From Eledone cirrhosa (lineage: Eukaryota > Mollusca > Cephalopoda > Octopoda > Eledonidae), in contig OZ024743.1 in assembly GCA_964016885.1 (NCBI GenBank), forward strand, positions 72,946,063-73,010,062: a DNA stretch of 64,000 nucleotides, read 5' to 3'. This document shows, one piece after another, positions 44,343-57,080 of this stretch. The translations under genes were made by a program, and so were the position numbers. Every line of letters starts with the position of its first letter. The stretch's first letter is position 1. Under the pieces are notes generated by a model. It searched no databases. It saw nothing but the letters and a program-made list of their open reading frames with translations, and was not told the DNA's origin.

Positions 44343-44646
44343 AATATGGTTTTATAAATATAGTTTCCATTTATTTAATATCATGGAATATTTACTCCAG
44401 TAAACTGTTGAGTGGTCTAAATAAGTTATAAACATTTATGTTTGTCGGACTTCCAACAAATTAAATACAACTTCTACTTATATATATATATATATATATG
44501 GCCATTATAACCTATGTTTATTTCTCTGGTCTTGATTTAGTCCATGGAGCGCTTGCCAGCTTAACTCGGATATTGCGTTTCGCTTTGTTTTCGACCACAG
44601 CCGAAATTCGATCCTGCTGAAATTATATTTGTATATATATATATAA

Positions 44647-44830
44647 GAATTAAATCAGTATTAAGCTAGTTGGACCATTATTCAAAAGAGTACTCGATAC
44701 TTGGGATAGTAGAGTGTGAATATATTAGAAAGTGAAGGGTTTCGACAGCTGTGTTCTTGCCGTTTCAACTGCTATTGAAGTAGCTGCTGAAACGGCAAGA
44801 GCTCAGCCGTCGTGCCACTGACACTTTATA
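44647..44830 (-). mobile_element. Hairpin element, diverged relative of the GTAGGACCCCGACGG family
   Basis: It keeps the order tail ('gagtactcgatacttgggat', 'agtagagtg') then hairpin ('cttgccgtttcaactgctat' versus 'agctgctgaaacggcaagag', 'ctcagccgtcg'). It diverges in the outer hairpin. Flanked by (TA)n on the left and (CA)n on the right. Confidence 0.7.
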
Positions 44831-44832
44831 AT

Positions 44833-44861
44833 ACACACACACGCACATAGACACACACACA

Positions 44862-44945
<84 letters not shown>

Positions 44946-44955
44946 TTGACTCAAA
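44833..44955. repeat. (CA)n microsatellite
   Basis: About 120 bp of (CA)n. Confidence 0.97.
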
Positions 44956-44959
44956 CACA

Positions 44960-45815
44960 CATACATATATATCAAATTAAAAGACCATGTGACGAAAAAA
45001 ATATAAGCGTCGCACCGTATTTAGGAGGTGGGCGTCCTCATTGAAATTTCATTTCACGAACATAACTATACGCAAGTGTATGTGTATGTTTGTGTAGACA
45101 TGTATGTTGATTTCCTTGACGCTACGTTCTATTGGTTGCTCGTGCATGTACAACCGTGATTTTGTATTTCTTGAAATGAATCTAACATCTTTGTCTTTGT
45201 TCAATTTATCTGTGTTAAAACTGTTCATCTACTTCCATTGCTAGTAGTGTTACATCACACCTTAGGGTTTTGTTATGATGGGATCAAATTATTTGCATGT
45301 ATTTCATATTTCTTACAAATCTTTCGTAACAAATTGTAGATTATATAGAAAAGTACTTATCGTAAGCTTTCAAATAATTCATGTTTATGTATATACTGTT
45401 TTATTTTGTTTATTCAAATCAATATCTTCCATATGAAGCATGTACTTTTATTCATTAGAATCCACAAAAAAATCACTCACAATTCTTTAGATATTTCAAA
45501 CAGAAAACAATTATCATTCATCCACTATTTCAGATTCTGAAGTTTATGACATATTGGAAAATGTGATAAAATATAGTGGTTGTTATTGACGTTTACCAAG
45601 TTTGGTGATGCGCACAAGTCTGTATGTGGGTGTGTATTTGGTTGTGGCGAGGGAACGTGTATATACGTGTATGCCTTTTCGGTTTTGTCTCTTCCTGTGT
45701 GTCTTTTCGTGCAAATTACAGCACTTTATTTTGGGGGCTGACAGAAGATAGGGTATATATAACACCTATTTCTTCTCTTCCTCATTACGAGATTCCTCTC
45801 TCACTCTTCCCCCCC
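44960..45815. other. AT-rich DNA, nothing recognised
   Basis: Short chance ORFs only. Confidence 0.5.
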
Positions 45816-46027
<212 letters not shown>

Positions 46028-46182
46028 ATAACGATAACGATGTTGCTATTATTTTGTATAGACTTAACCAGAAGGTTAAACTCAATGCAAAAGGGTTCAT
46101 AAAGAATAACCACCACCAAATAGTCGATATGCAAAAATATGTGTTAGTTTGACAGCATATCGACTGTTTGGTGTTTCTTATT

Positions 46183-46219
<37 letters not shown>

Positions 46220-46222
<3 letters not shown>

Positions 46223-49200
46223 GTATGTGTTGGTGTGTTTGCCCTCATCCCCTGATTTAGGCGTAAGGGCAATCAAATTTCACACGGCTGCCATCCCTTA
46301 CTAGATTTGAATACCTCCGATTTTTCAAGATAGGGGAAATAAATTGAGAAAGAAAGGGTTAGTACGTTATTTATCTCTCCCAAAATGATCAGAAACCCTG
46401 CGGACTCAGCACGACTTGAAGTTAAAATTCAGAATATAGGAATAAAAAAATATTGTAAATATGTGAAGGGTTACAAGCCTGAGTTAAGATCGAGCTTTTG
46501 ATTGAGGTCACCTTAAGCTTATTTCTAACGTAAACTGCGTCACCGTTATTATAGTAATGTACAAATTTTCTTTCATCTGAAACTCTCATGAAAATGGCGA
46601 TACGTCTTGAAGCTCTATTAATGTTATTTTTATGTGAATGCAGTTAGTGTTATCATGTTCAGACTTCTCACCAGTGCGCCAAATTCAGAATGTTAATTGA
46701 TTTGAAAACGTCTTTTTAGAATAACCTAGAAAGAATTAAGTATTAAAAGCTAGTCAATGTCAGCCGCAACTAAATATTGGAATTTTTAATGTTTTACCAT
46801 TGACTTCTTTTTGGGAAGAATTAATTATTTTCTTTTGATCAGACAATAAATTTTCTCTTAATGAAAGAGAAAACCAATTGGGTTGATCAAACGAAAAGTC
46901 ACATCGTATTGTTTTATTTTTTTATGTATATATTAGAATATAAGTCGGTAATTAAAATTCCTAACGATTCATTAAATATATCTACATAGCTATTAAGTAT
47001 AGGAATGATAGTAGAAGCTATCTCAGGAAAATAATCATTTATCAATGAAATAACAAATAAATAGCATTTGGAATAAACTGTTCTTTTGCATTTTATTTCC
47101 ATTTTCTTTCGAATCACTTCCATCTCCAAAGATACAAAATATTTAAGTGTAAATTGGTTTAAATATTCTTTTAATTTTCCGACTGTAAGGTAGATATGAG
47201 TGCAGGAAGATCATATATCCAAACTGTGTCTTTTATTCTCGGTGGAAAATAAAAGTATCTTATGTAGATTCCAATTTGCATGTTATGTGTCAGAGCTATT
47301 AAAATAATGTGATATTCCCCTATGTCTCCATTACCTACAAAGGTCTATTGTAAACGTATTGATGGTGATTTTGTTGGTAACTATTGTTGCAGCTGTTGAA
47401 AGCTTCAGATCAGCTTTTATGAAAGAAATATATGACATGCAAGTCCACGGCTGATTTGTCGTTTCCTATAAACCTTCGACGTTTAATTATTTCGTTGACG
47501 AGATCCCAATAAAGCCGAAACATATTTTGCATGCCAGTTTATTTCTTGTAATTTGAATGAGAGTAAAATGATACCTCAGGCGGCGAATTGGCCGTCGGAT
47601 ATAACTTCTTCTTCTTCTTCTTCTTCTTCTTGGAGTCCTCAAACAAATAATACCAATCCTATACTGCAGTCTACTTTTCCGCCATATCTATTTCTCATTT
47701 AACCTATATCACACTCTTCTTCACTGGAAAAAAATAGACTGTGTTCAAAGCTTGAGCGTGGATGAACTCCAGCAGATTTTAAATGCACAGGAAAGATTTT
47801 ACATCATTACAGCCTCTTTATGACTCCACTGATGCAGGTCTATAAAGTAAAGTTAATTATGCCTACCCTCGGGTCTCCAATAACCATCCCCTCACCACCC
47901 GCTTATTAATTTTTCAGATTTTTCCAACTCTCTGTTTTATTACCCCCTCCCCACGCATATTAAATTTTTCTTATCGATCTGCGGCGAAATCTTACTTTAC
48001 GTGGTAGCATTCCTGCGACAATTAATTTTTTTTAGACATAATAAACATTATGCATGTCAAAAACGTACATTACTAGAAATCCCATACCTTATAAGATTCC
48101 ACATCGACAATATAGGAAAGTTACCGATTTTCCTCCCCCACTTATTCCAACCCACTCCATATTGTTGGGGACCTGAAAGTAAGTTTTTACTTTCTTGAAC
48201 TGAGAAATTCCAATTAATGTAGACATATTGTAAGCGTCATTCAGTACATTTAATTATTTATCTTAACTTATTTTAGTGTGTTTTCTTTTTTTATTGCACT
48301 ATATAATTGCCTAGATGATGACAGATAAGCTTTATGGTGTTTAGTATTCAATAATGGGGCAGGATTTCTTTACTGCCCCATTTATGCTGCTTGTTACCAC
48401 CACGTAAATTCACATTGCGAAATCTTAACCAGATTTATTCCAACCCTGAGCATGCAAGAAACTTTTCTAAGATATATTTCATATTTGACACTGAATCGCT
48501 GGAGAAAAACCCAAGCAATATGTTGATGGACTAGGAATTAAAAATTCCATTAAAATTTCATTGAAACATAGTTAGCAATATTTAAAAGAATTTCTGGGGG
48601 AAATCGGACGACAAAGATCTTTAAAAGAATGTGTTTTCATGGGATGATGTCATGAATATTTGAATCCAATTCCAATTGACATAAGAAACATTTTAACTCA
48701 GCAAACATCATATTACCGTAAGTGGTTTCTCTTGGCAGAATGCTACATATATTCCTATTATATTATCAAATTTCTATCAGACTGGACACTTGTAATATTT
48801 ATGAAATTATAGAAAGACATTCTAGCCGGTAATTTAAAATGCAGTCTGCAACTCAGTGTTGATTGCTTTTTGAAGGTATTTTAGCTTTCTTTACATGCCA
48901 AAGTTCTGTGAAGAAAGCAGAAATATCACAATACTTATTTTCTCTCTCCTATCAAACTGCGTCAATATTTGCCATTTCAGTTTTATTTGCAAGTGACGTC
49001 TTTGTAGTCAGTTTGTATGTCGTATTAGAGAATTCCCTAAATATTTAATCCTTATATTTTCTTACTATTTGGTAAGATATACATTTATTATTCTCGCCTC
49101 GTTTATATTCGTTTTAGTGACAACATGGATGCAAATAATTTGGAAGAGTATTTTCAAATCCATTCCAAACCGTTAATTAGTCCTACACACATTTCAGAGA

Positions 49201-50880
49201 AGCTTTTCGGGGAGATGTTTACTTTGCGGGAATTTGCTCCCCAAGATGCTTCAACAATAGCTCCTTCATATGATAAAGCACAAATACGCTATAATCGCAC
49301 ATGTAAAGGACAATGTTTAGGAAGAAAATCGATAGTAGATTAATGCAAAAGGTACAGCTATAACTGTAGTTAATGTAAATATCCAAATACTCAGAATTTA
49401 CCAGACTTGGTCAACAAATTGACTGAATAAGGATATCGAGGTCACTGGTTAAAAAATAACCCGCTCTCAGTTCCAATCCCACCGAAAACGCCTTTGCATT
49501 TCATTCATCCGAGATTGCTAAAAAAAAAGAAAACAGGTCAGGTTCGTATAAGCCAAAACTGCCGGACTTCAGTTCCAGCAGAATCGATAGAGTGTTAAAC
49601 AAATTGTTTCACAGCATTTGTCCCATATGTTTTCTTTTCTTGCCGTTCTGAGTTCAAATATGGCCATGGTTAAATTTGCCTTTCATTTCTTCGATGATGA
49701 TAAAGCTGTCAAGTACTGTGATCAATCTAATCGTGATCAGGGGGTGCGAAAGAACATAAAAAAATATTTGTGTGCAATATAAATATATGGAGAAAATAGT
49801 ACATCGATATGATAACATATTGAATAACTTTTTATCTCTTCTTTCCCTTATATATATATATATATATATATGCACATATACATGTCTATGTATGTGAATG
49901 TGCGTATGGGTATATTTGCATGAATGTATGTATATACGGGTGTATATGAGGACGTGAGTGTGTGTTTGTGTACGAAAGCGTCAAACAGTCGTCGGCTAAG
50001 ATGAAATATTGAGTGAAGCTAATCTTTACCGAATTTGGAGTAATTAGCGTCGTTATATTGGGCATGCTATCTTTGCTATTTCTATTTCCCAATTCATCTC
50101 AATAAATACAGCTGCATAAAATATCTTATCAAATATTGTTGAAAAATATGTCGTGCCTGTAGTATTGTTAATGTTGTTGCTCCGATTCTTTACTTTTTTG
50201 TCTAGCGCAAATTTAGATTATGTACGTCGGCATATATATTTTATTTGTGTTAGTAGTCAAATGAATTCAAAGATATAATTCTGATGAGAGACTTTCATAT
50301 ATAGCACATCACAAAAATTGGAAGTGACTGGCTCGTAATAATATAGATTTAGGTTGCTATGGAAACAGAATTCTATGGTGGAATGTTTTCTTCTTTATTC
50401 TACCAAATCTTACAGATTACATTAGCAGTTCTTTTTAAATTAAATTGTATTCATATAATCATTATATAATATTTTACATATCTTGATCTGATATAGTATG
50501 TAAAATAAAATATAACGTGTATAAATGGAATTTATGAATAAAAATAATAATTGTACATATCAACTTTAAGAAAACACGTTGATGAGGAATAGAAACAGGT
50601 GTATATTTTTGTATATTATAGGGAAGTAAAATTGATACAAGACATTAAAGATTCTATGAATGCTTAATGTCAGTTATGGCAGTTTTATGTTATTCTTTAG
50701 GTATTAATCATATGTCGTATGTCAATATGAAATCAAAGAATATAGAGGAAAGAAAGACAGGATGAGAAAATATAGAATGAGAGAAAACATGGACTGAGAG
50801 TGTGGCTTGCTTCATATATTTCCCAGATGTATGGATATTTTACATTTATTAACAGCAAACCTTTTCTCTCTATTTGCATA
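46220..50880. other. AT-rich DNA, largely featureless
   Basis: No domain-bearing ORF. Contains (CTT)n at about 47607 and a small (TA)n at 49852. The 72-codon frame at 49125-49343 and the 65-codon frame at 48001-48198 have no recognisable features. A 'gaaacatattttgcatgcca' segment near 47516 looks like part of a dispersed repeat but was not matched elsewhere in the window. Confidence 0.5.
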
Positions 50881-50909
50881 ATGCTGATTCTCATTGCTCA
50901 GCTATAATG

Positions 50910-50939
<30 letters not shown>

Positions 50940-50940
<1 letters not shown>

Positions 50941-51005
50941 AAGTGAAAACCAACAGATGCGTGTGTTTTTAGTGGCAGAATGACCCTCCCAAAGTATAAT
51001 ATATA
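50940..51005 (-). repeat. Dispersed copy of the PLE terminal repeat (outer end)
   Basis: 'gaaaaccaacagatgcgtgt' and 'agaatgaccctcccaaagta' correspond in inverted form to the outer end of the PLE repeats. Bounded by (TA)n. Confidence 0.65.
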
Positions 51006-51081
51006 TATATATATATATATATAGTAATAATAATAAATTTCAAGACTATTTATTTTAATAAATATATATATATATATATAT

Positions 51082-51291
51082 AGGAAAGTGTAGGACCCCG
51101 ACGGCTGAGCTCAAGCCGTTTCGACGGCTAATTCTGGACTAAAAATGGATTTTTAGTCCAGAATTAGCCGTCGAAACGGCTTGAGCTCAGTCGTCGGGGT
51201 CCTACTCGTTCCTATTACCCACTCTACTACCCTAAGTATTGAGTACTTTGGTGCGTTATGGTCCATCTGGTTCCTTACCACATTTCCTTCG

Positions 51292-51293
<2 letters not shown>
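51082..51293 (+). mobile_element. Hairpin element, GTAGGACCCCGACGG family, copy 3 (best preserved)
   Basis: Hairpin arms of about 60 bp ('gtaggaccccgacggctgag', 'ttagtccagaattagccgtc'), apex 'taaaaatggatttttag', then a tail of about 95 bp ('ttacccactctactacccta', 'gtgcgttatggtccatctgg'). Flanked by (TA)n on both sides. Confidence 0.9.
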
Positions 51294-51345
<52 letters not shown>

Positions 51346-51409
51346 ATAACTTAACGGAGCCATAGACTCTCGTTATTCCCTGTAAATTATGTTATATATT
51401 GTTATACTT

Positions 51410-51535
51410 GGTGTTTTTTTTATTATTTCTGGCAATATTATTACAATATGACCCTCCCCAAGTATAACAATATTTGTTTCGACACTCGATTTCATATAAA
51501 AATACTCGCAAAACAAATTTATCGCCGTTATATAT
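51410..51535 (-). repeat. Partial PLE terminal repeat, inverted
   Basis: 'tatgaccctccccaagtata', 'gacactcgatttcatataaa' and 'atcgccg'. It lies head-to-head with the left terminal repeat of the long PLE, which starts at about 51556. Confidence 0.7.
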
Positions 51536-51555
51536 ATATGTATATATAGATATAT

Positions 51556-51875
51556 ATATTGTTATACTTTGGGAGGGTCATGTTGCCAATAAGAAACACA
51601 CGCACCAGTTGCTTTCACTCCAATTTATTATATATTTATAAATTTATAAATTTACAAATTTACAAACTTATAAATTTCTGGTTGGTTGGTTGGTTCCACA
51701 ACCAGATAGTTGTTTATATATAGTCATAGTCCTTTCGTCACACACTCTGTGACCTCTTCAGTGACTGGGGATTCCTTTCTTCATTTATGTGCCTTTCCTT
51801 TCTTCTATCCTACGCCATTTTGTTTCTGTGTGTGTGTTGTGTGCTCAGTTTGCGCATGCGCCACATCCGGGTGTC
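51556..51875 (-). repeat. Left inverted terminal repeat of PLE 1 (element 3' side)
   Basis: It starts 'ttgttatactttgggagggt', runs through 'ggttggttggttggttccac', 'cgtcacacactctgtgacct' and ends near 'tttgcgcatgcgccacatcc'. All blocks recur inverted at the right end. It contains a hammerhead-like motif on the element's sense strand. Confidence 0.9.
51722..51766 (-). ncRNA. Hammerhead-ribozyme-like motif in the PLE 1 left repeat
   Basis: On the minus strand: stem I AGUCA/UGACU, core CUGAAGA (complement at 51755-51761), stem II GUCAC/GUGAC with a 7-nt loop and one extra G at its base, GAA, stem III AG/CU, cleavage base A. It is sense to the PLE coding region. The extra G next to A9 could reduce activity. 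Confidence 0.55.
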
Positions 51876-52083
51876 TGTGTGGGTTTGTGTTCATTTATCT
51901 ATTTGTTTATTTATTTATTTATTTATTGTTGGTTGGTTGTTTGTTCTATGTGTGTGTGTGTTTTCATTTTGTCCTGTGTGTGTTTTTTTTTGTCCTGTGT
52001 GTGTTTTCATTTTGTGTGTGTTTTCATTTTGTCCTTAATTGTAAGTTGTTTGTTCTATGTGTGTGTGTGTTTTCATTTTGTCC

Positions 52084-54786
52084 TTAATTGTCAGTTGTGA
52101 TGTTGCTGTTCCAATCATATTTTCTATTTAATTTGGGTTTTAATTCTTTTATGCTTACTGCCTCTGTAATTTGCCTAAACATTGCGTCTTTTCTGTGTGT
52201 GGATTCTATTTTTATTTCTATGCTCTCTAATCTACCCCTGTGTTCTATCTTAGCATGTTGGTAGAGCACAGATGATTCTTTATTATCTTGGAGGTCTCGC
52301 CAGTGTTCATTTATTCGTTCCCTTATACTACGAGCTGTCTCACCTATGTACGCTATATTTTTGTTTCTACGTTGTCCTTCAGTACATCTTATGCTATACA
52401 CTACATTTCTAGTTTTACAGTTAATATGGGGGCTTATTTTACAGGTTATATATTTCTTATCTATACATGAGGGTCTTTGGAACGGGTATGTCTTGCTAAT
52501 AAGTGTTTTTACGGAGGTACCAGGTCTTTCTACTATCTTAATATTGAGATTATGTTTATTTAGGGCCCTTCTAAATTTGTAGGCTAGTTCACCTCTAGGG
52601 GTTGTATTGATGAACATTACACTCTGGTATTTATTGCTATCATACCATGAGTTTATTCTATTGGCCTTGTTCCTAGTTCTTTCTATTCTATTCCAAAATT
52701 TGCTCCTATACAAGGGGCAGGTCCCATTTATGTCATTATTTACCATTTTTTCCCATTTGGTTCTGGCTCCTTTATAGACTCTGATTCTATCTCTCTGATT
52801 GTAGCCAGAGAACTGCATACGGTGGATGAAGTGTTGTATGTGTCTCTCTAGTTCTTCGGTGTTGCACATGCGGGACACATTTCTCATCACCCATACCAAA
52901 TCCGCAATCAGTATGTTGATTTTGGTATGGTCCGAAATGGCCGAGTTTCGGTGGATCAGATGTTTGGAAGTCATGGGTTTGGCATAATGGGAATGGAGGA
53001 TTTGTTTTTGGTTGTTAATGGTATCTAACCAGAGCTCTGTGTCTAGTACAGGTAATCGATGGTTGGGGTGTCTACTTGGGTAGTCTATAGTAACTCTAAT
53101 GCTCTGGTGGATGGAGTTTGCTATTTGCTGGATGCTTTCCATTGTGTTTTTCTCTAGTTCCTGACTGTTCTTTAGTGGGGGTGTCTTAACTACGATGTTT
53201 ATATCATCTACGTAGCGGGAGTACATTATCAGGGTTAAGCTGTCTTCTAATTATTCATTAAGTTTTTGTTTAAGTCTACTGTCCCACCATACCATGAATA
53301 AGTTAGCTATGTCGCCTGCAATGCTAACACCAATGGCTGCTCCTTCCTCTTGGGCATATGTTTTACCATTAAATTTGAACATATGTTCCTTAAGGGTTAA
53401 TTTTATGCTGGCCCCTACCGCATGTGCAATCATTTTCTTCAGTTCATCGTGGTTTTCGGGTGTCCGTATGGCTCTGGTCCACCCGTTCCATCTATCTGTG
53501 TGGGTTTTCTTGGCCATTGAGGTAATAGTAGGTGGTCTGCCTCTTGCTGGTCTTGTAGGGCATAGGTTGCTAAGGTCATAAGTGTCTAGGTAACTATTAC
53601 TATGGGTAAGCTTAAGTAGAAGTCCCAGCTCACTGGTATCAATCCCACGGAACTCAACCTTGCTCTCGCTGATCATTTCTACGCATTTCTCCACAGCAAA
53701 ATCCACGTCAATAGATGGATACAGGGACACAACATCCATACTGCCTATTATGCAGTTTGTTAGGTCCCCAGATCGGTTACCCGCGCCGATTCTGCTGAGG
53801 AGGTCCTCCGTGCTGTCACACACATCTGGGGACATCTCAATGATGGGGCGTATGATCAGGGAGAGGAAGTAGGACAATCTGTAGTTACTAGCAATGTTAG
53901 CCCCACAGACTGTCCGTGTTGGTGGTCCCGCGACAGGGTCCCAGCTCCTTTTATGGTCTTTTCGAAGCCCATACAACGCCGGCACGTCATTGTTCCAGGC
54001 CTGGAAGTTGTTGGCAGTCCTTTTGTTGGGCTGCATTATATTCGTCCACATCACCATATGGGCATTGAGGGCTTTTTCTCTATCCTCATGCTCCTGTGGT
54101 GTTACCTCTCTTGTGTTGGTGATGTGGGGTTGCATTGCCTGGATGTAGTTTGGCAGGCTGTCAACCGACATTCTGCCAGACTTGTCTGTTGGAAAACATG
54201 CTATCTCTCCATTATGCGAGCGCTGCATGAGCTTACGCAAGCCATTTGCAGATTCTTCTCCCAGTTGCTGGGCCTCTATTCTATTATGCTTCTTGCTATA
54301 CTGTTCTATAATATTTCTAAGTTCGGATTTAGCTATACTAAATTGTGCTTCTGTTTGTTCATCGACCTGCGACGGCAACTGCGTGCGTTTGTTAAATGGC
54401 AAAGTCGTGGCGTGGACTTGTCGTAGGTCGAATGATTTATCGGAGGGGTTATAAAACGGAGAGTTCCAGGCTGCTGCTTTATGTGTACTAGTGCTATTAT
54501 TATTGTTAGTTGTGTTGTTTCTATTTCTATTTCCACCAACAGCCTCATGGTTGTTTCTATGTCTCTCATAATTACTCCTGTCTCTTTCCACTGGCTCAAT
54601 GTTGTTATCTACCCTATTTTGTGTGTCTGTGTGTTCATCTTGGTTATTCTCTTTGTCCTTAGTCTCCCATCTCCTTTTCCTTTTAATCCTATTACTTTCT
54701 CTTATATCTCTGATTTCTGTGCTACTGTCATTACTTGTTTTCTGTGTCTGTGTGTTTCTTAAGATTGTGGTGGTGGTGAGAGGCAT
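52084..54786 (-). pseudogene. PLE 1 reverse transcriptase and GIY-YIG endonuclease (one in-frame stop)
   Basis: One frame of 900 codons interrupted by a single TAA between LNE and LEDSL (about 53248). Order: Asn-rich start; SFDLRQVHATTLPFNKRTQL; RT blocks GEIACFPTDKSGRM (fingers) and PALYGLRKDHK; motif A GSMDVVSLYPSID; motif B EEGAAIGVSIAGDIANLFM; motif C YSRYVDD (about 53210-53226), just after the stop. The C-terminal third holds a Cys-rich stretch (ITCKISPHINC), then the GIY-YIG domain NVVYSIRCTEG and IAYIGETARSIRERINEHW, with the catalytic-type Arg in SIRERI, and ends near 52084. The enzyme would prime and copy element RNA at nicked DNA. Only the stop separates motif B from motif C, so decay is recent. 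Confidence 0.88.
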
Positions 54787-55586
54787 TGAATGCGTGTGTG
54801 TTGTTGTTGTTGATGTGTGTTGTTGTTGTCTCCGTGTGTGTGTGTGTTATCGTTGTTGTGTGTGTTGTTATTGTTGTTTGTGTCTGCGTGTCTGTTGTTG
54901 TTGTATCTGGGTATGTTGCTATTGTTGTTGTTGTTGATGTGTGTGTTGTTGTTATTGTTGTCTCCGTGTGTGTTATCGTTGTTGTGTGTGTTGTTATTGT
55001 TGTTTGTGTCTGCGTGTCTGTTGTTGTTGTATCTGGGTATGTTGCTATTGTTGTTGTTGTTATTGTTGTTTGTGTCTGTGTGTCTGTTGTTGTTGGGATG
55101 TGTGTTGTATATGTGTGTGCGTATATTGTTGCTTTTGTTTTTGATGCTCCAGCGTAGTTTTGTAAATGATTTTTCTATTTCTGACAGACAACTAATCATA
55201 TTTACCTTCTTGAATGTCGCAAATTTGGGTGGCAGACGTAACACAGACATTTCATTATTATCTATTTCCGTGTTTCCATAAATGTTGGTATTTTCGTTGT
55301 TGAACTCTTCTGATAATGGGGTGTCGGCCATGTTGATACCGTCAATTTTGTCGGGGTATCTATTGGTATACTCTATAGTATCCCGATTTAGCTTTGCCTG
55401 TTTAAGCCACTTTAGTTTTCTGTTAAAGTGCTTATCACATTCTTGAGTAATGTACTGTTCTTCGGGGCGTATAAGGCTTATAAATATTAGTTTTTCTGCT
55501 GGTGTGGTGATTTTAGCTATTTCTTGTATTAGGTTACGGATGTGGCGCATGCGCAAACTGAGCACACAACACACCCACAGAAACAA
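54759..55586 (-). CDS. PLE 1 N-terminal reading frame, Asn-rich
   Basis: 275 codons, overlapping the downstream frame by 28 nt in a different phase. The first ~130 residues (NLIQEIAKITTPAEKLIF, MSVLRLPPKFATFKKVN, CLSEIEKSFTKLRWS) resemble the N-terminal region of PLE proteins. The rest is Asn/His/Thr-rich, encoded by a GTT-type repeat, and contains an almost exact ~50-residue internal duplication (SNIPRYNNNRHADTNNNNN occurs twice). Either this is a separate ORF or, more likely, the N-terminus of one PLE protein put out of frame by repeat slippage. The start ATG lies in the terminal repeat and is uncertain. Confidence 0.6.
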   Translation of the reverse strand: MFLWVCCVLSLRMRHIRNLIQEIAKITTPAEKLIFISLIRPEEQYITQECDKHFNRKLKWLKQAKLNRDTIEYTNRYPDKIDGINMADTPLSEEFNNENTNIYGNTEIDNNEMSVLRLPPKFATFKKVNMISCLSEIEKSFTKLRWSIKNKSNNIRTHIYNTHPNNNRHTDTNNNNNNNNSNIPRYNNNRHADTNNNNNTHNNDNTHGDNNNNNTHINNNNNSNIPRYNNNRHADTNNNNNTHNNDNTHTHGDNNNTHQQQQHTRIQCLSPPPQS

Positions 55587-55840
55587 AATGGCGTAGGATA
55601 GAAGAAAGGAAAGGCACAGAAACGAAGAAAGGAATCCCCAGTCACTGAAGAGGTCACAGAGTGTGTGACGAAAGGACTATGACTATATATAAACAACTAT
55701 CTGGTTGTGGAACCAACCAACCAACCAGAAATTTATAAGTTTGTAAATTTGTAAATTTATAAATTTATAAATATATAATAAATTGAAGTGAAGCAACTGG
55801 TGCGTGTGTTTCTTATTGGCAACATGACCCTCCCAAAGTA
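55520..55840 (+). repeat. Right inverted terminal repeat of PLE 1 (element 5' side)
   Basis: Complement of the left repeat, from 'ggatgtggcgcatgcgcaaa' to 'atgaccctcccaaagtataa'. The upstream ORF start (55586) lies inside this repeat. Confidence 0.9.
55640..55684 (+). ncRNA. Hammerhead-ribozyme-like motif in the PLE 1 right repeat
   Basis: Stem I AGUCA 55640-55644 with UGACU 55680-55684; core CUGAAGA 55645-55651; stem II G-bulge then GUCAC 55653-55657 with GUGAC 55665-55669; GAA 55670-55672; stem III AG/CU 55673-55678; cleavage base A55679. Antisense to the PLE coding region. Confidence 0.55.
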
Positions 55841-55924
55841 TAATATCGGTTTCAACACACGATTTCAGATAAAGAATCTTGCTAAACAAATTCAGAAACG
55901 AAATATATATATATATATATATAT

Positions 55925-57080
<1,156 letters not shown>

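Larger units (their letters stand above)
44044..44385. mobile_element. Foldback element 7 with hammerhead-like motifs
   Basis: Arms of about 165 bp: the left starts 'catgatattaaataaaataa' and the right ends 'tttatttaatatcatg'. The apex is 'accgataaggtatgattttc' paired with its complement around 'ggttggaggtgaatctccaa'. Compared with foldback 3 it shares the outer ~50 bp and the hammerhead region, but has a different core, so it is the same family and a different subtype. Confidence 0.9.
51556..55840 (-). mobile_element. Penelope-like retroelement (PLE 1), nearly intact, with inverted terminal repeats
   Basis: About 4.3 kb: left terminal repeat (51556-51875), GIY-YIG endonuclease and RT coding region on the minus strand (52084-55586), right terminal repeat (55520-55840). 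The terminal repeats are inverted, about 320 bp long and differ at only a few positions. The coding region has one nonsense codon and one frame change. PLEs are known to carry terminal repeats in direct or inverted arrangement and to combine RT with GIY-YIG endonuclease, as here. Confidence 0.88.

Noticed and set aside
47490..47560. TTGACGAGATCCC...GCCGAAACAT as a hammerhead-like sequence
   Set aside because: The first core base is U instead of C, stem II pairs poorly, and no convincing stem III or stem I was found.
49125..49343. 72-codon frame starting MDANNLEEYFQ as a small gene or exon
   Set aside because: No recognisable domain or conserved flanks. Cannot be supported from sequence alone.
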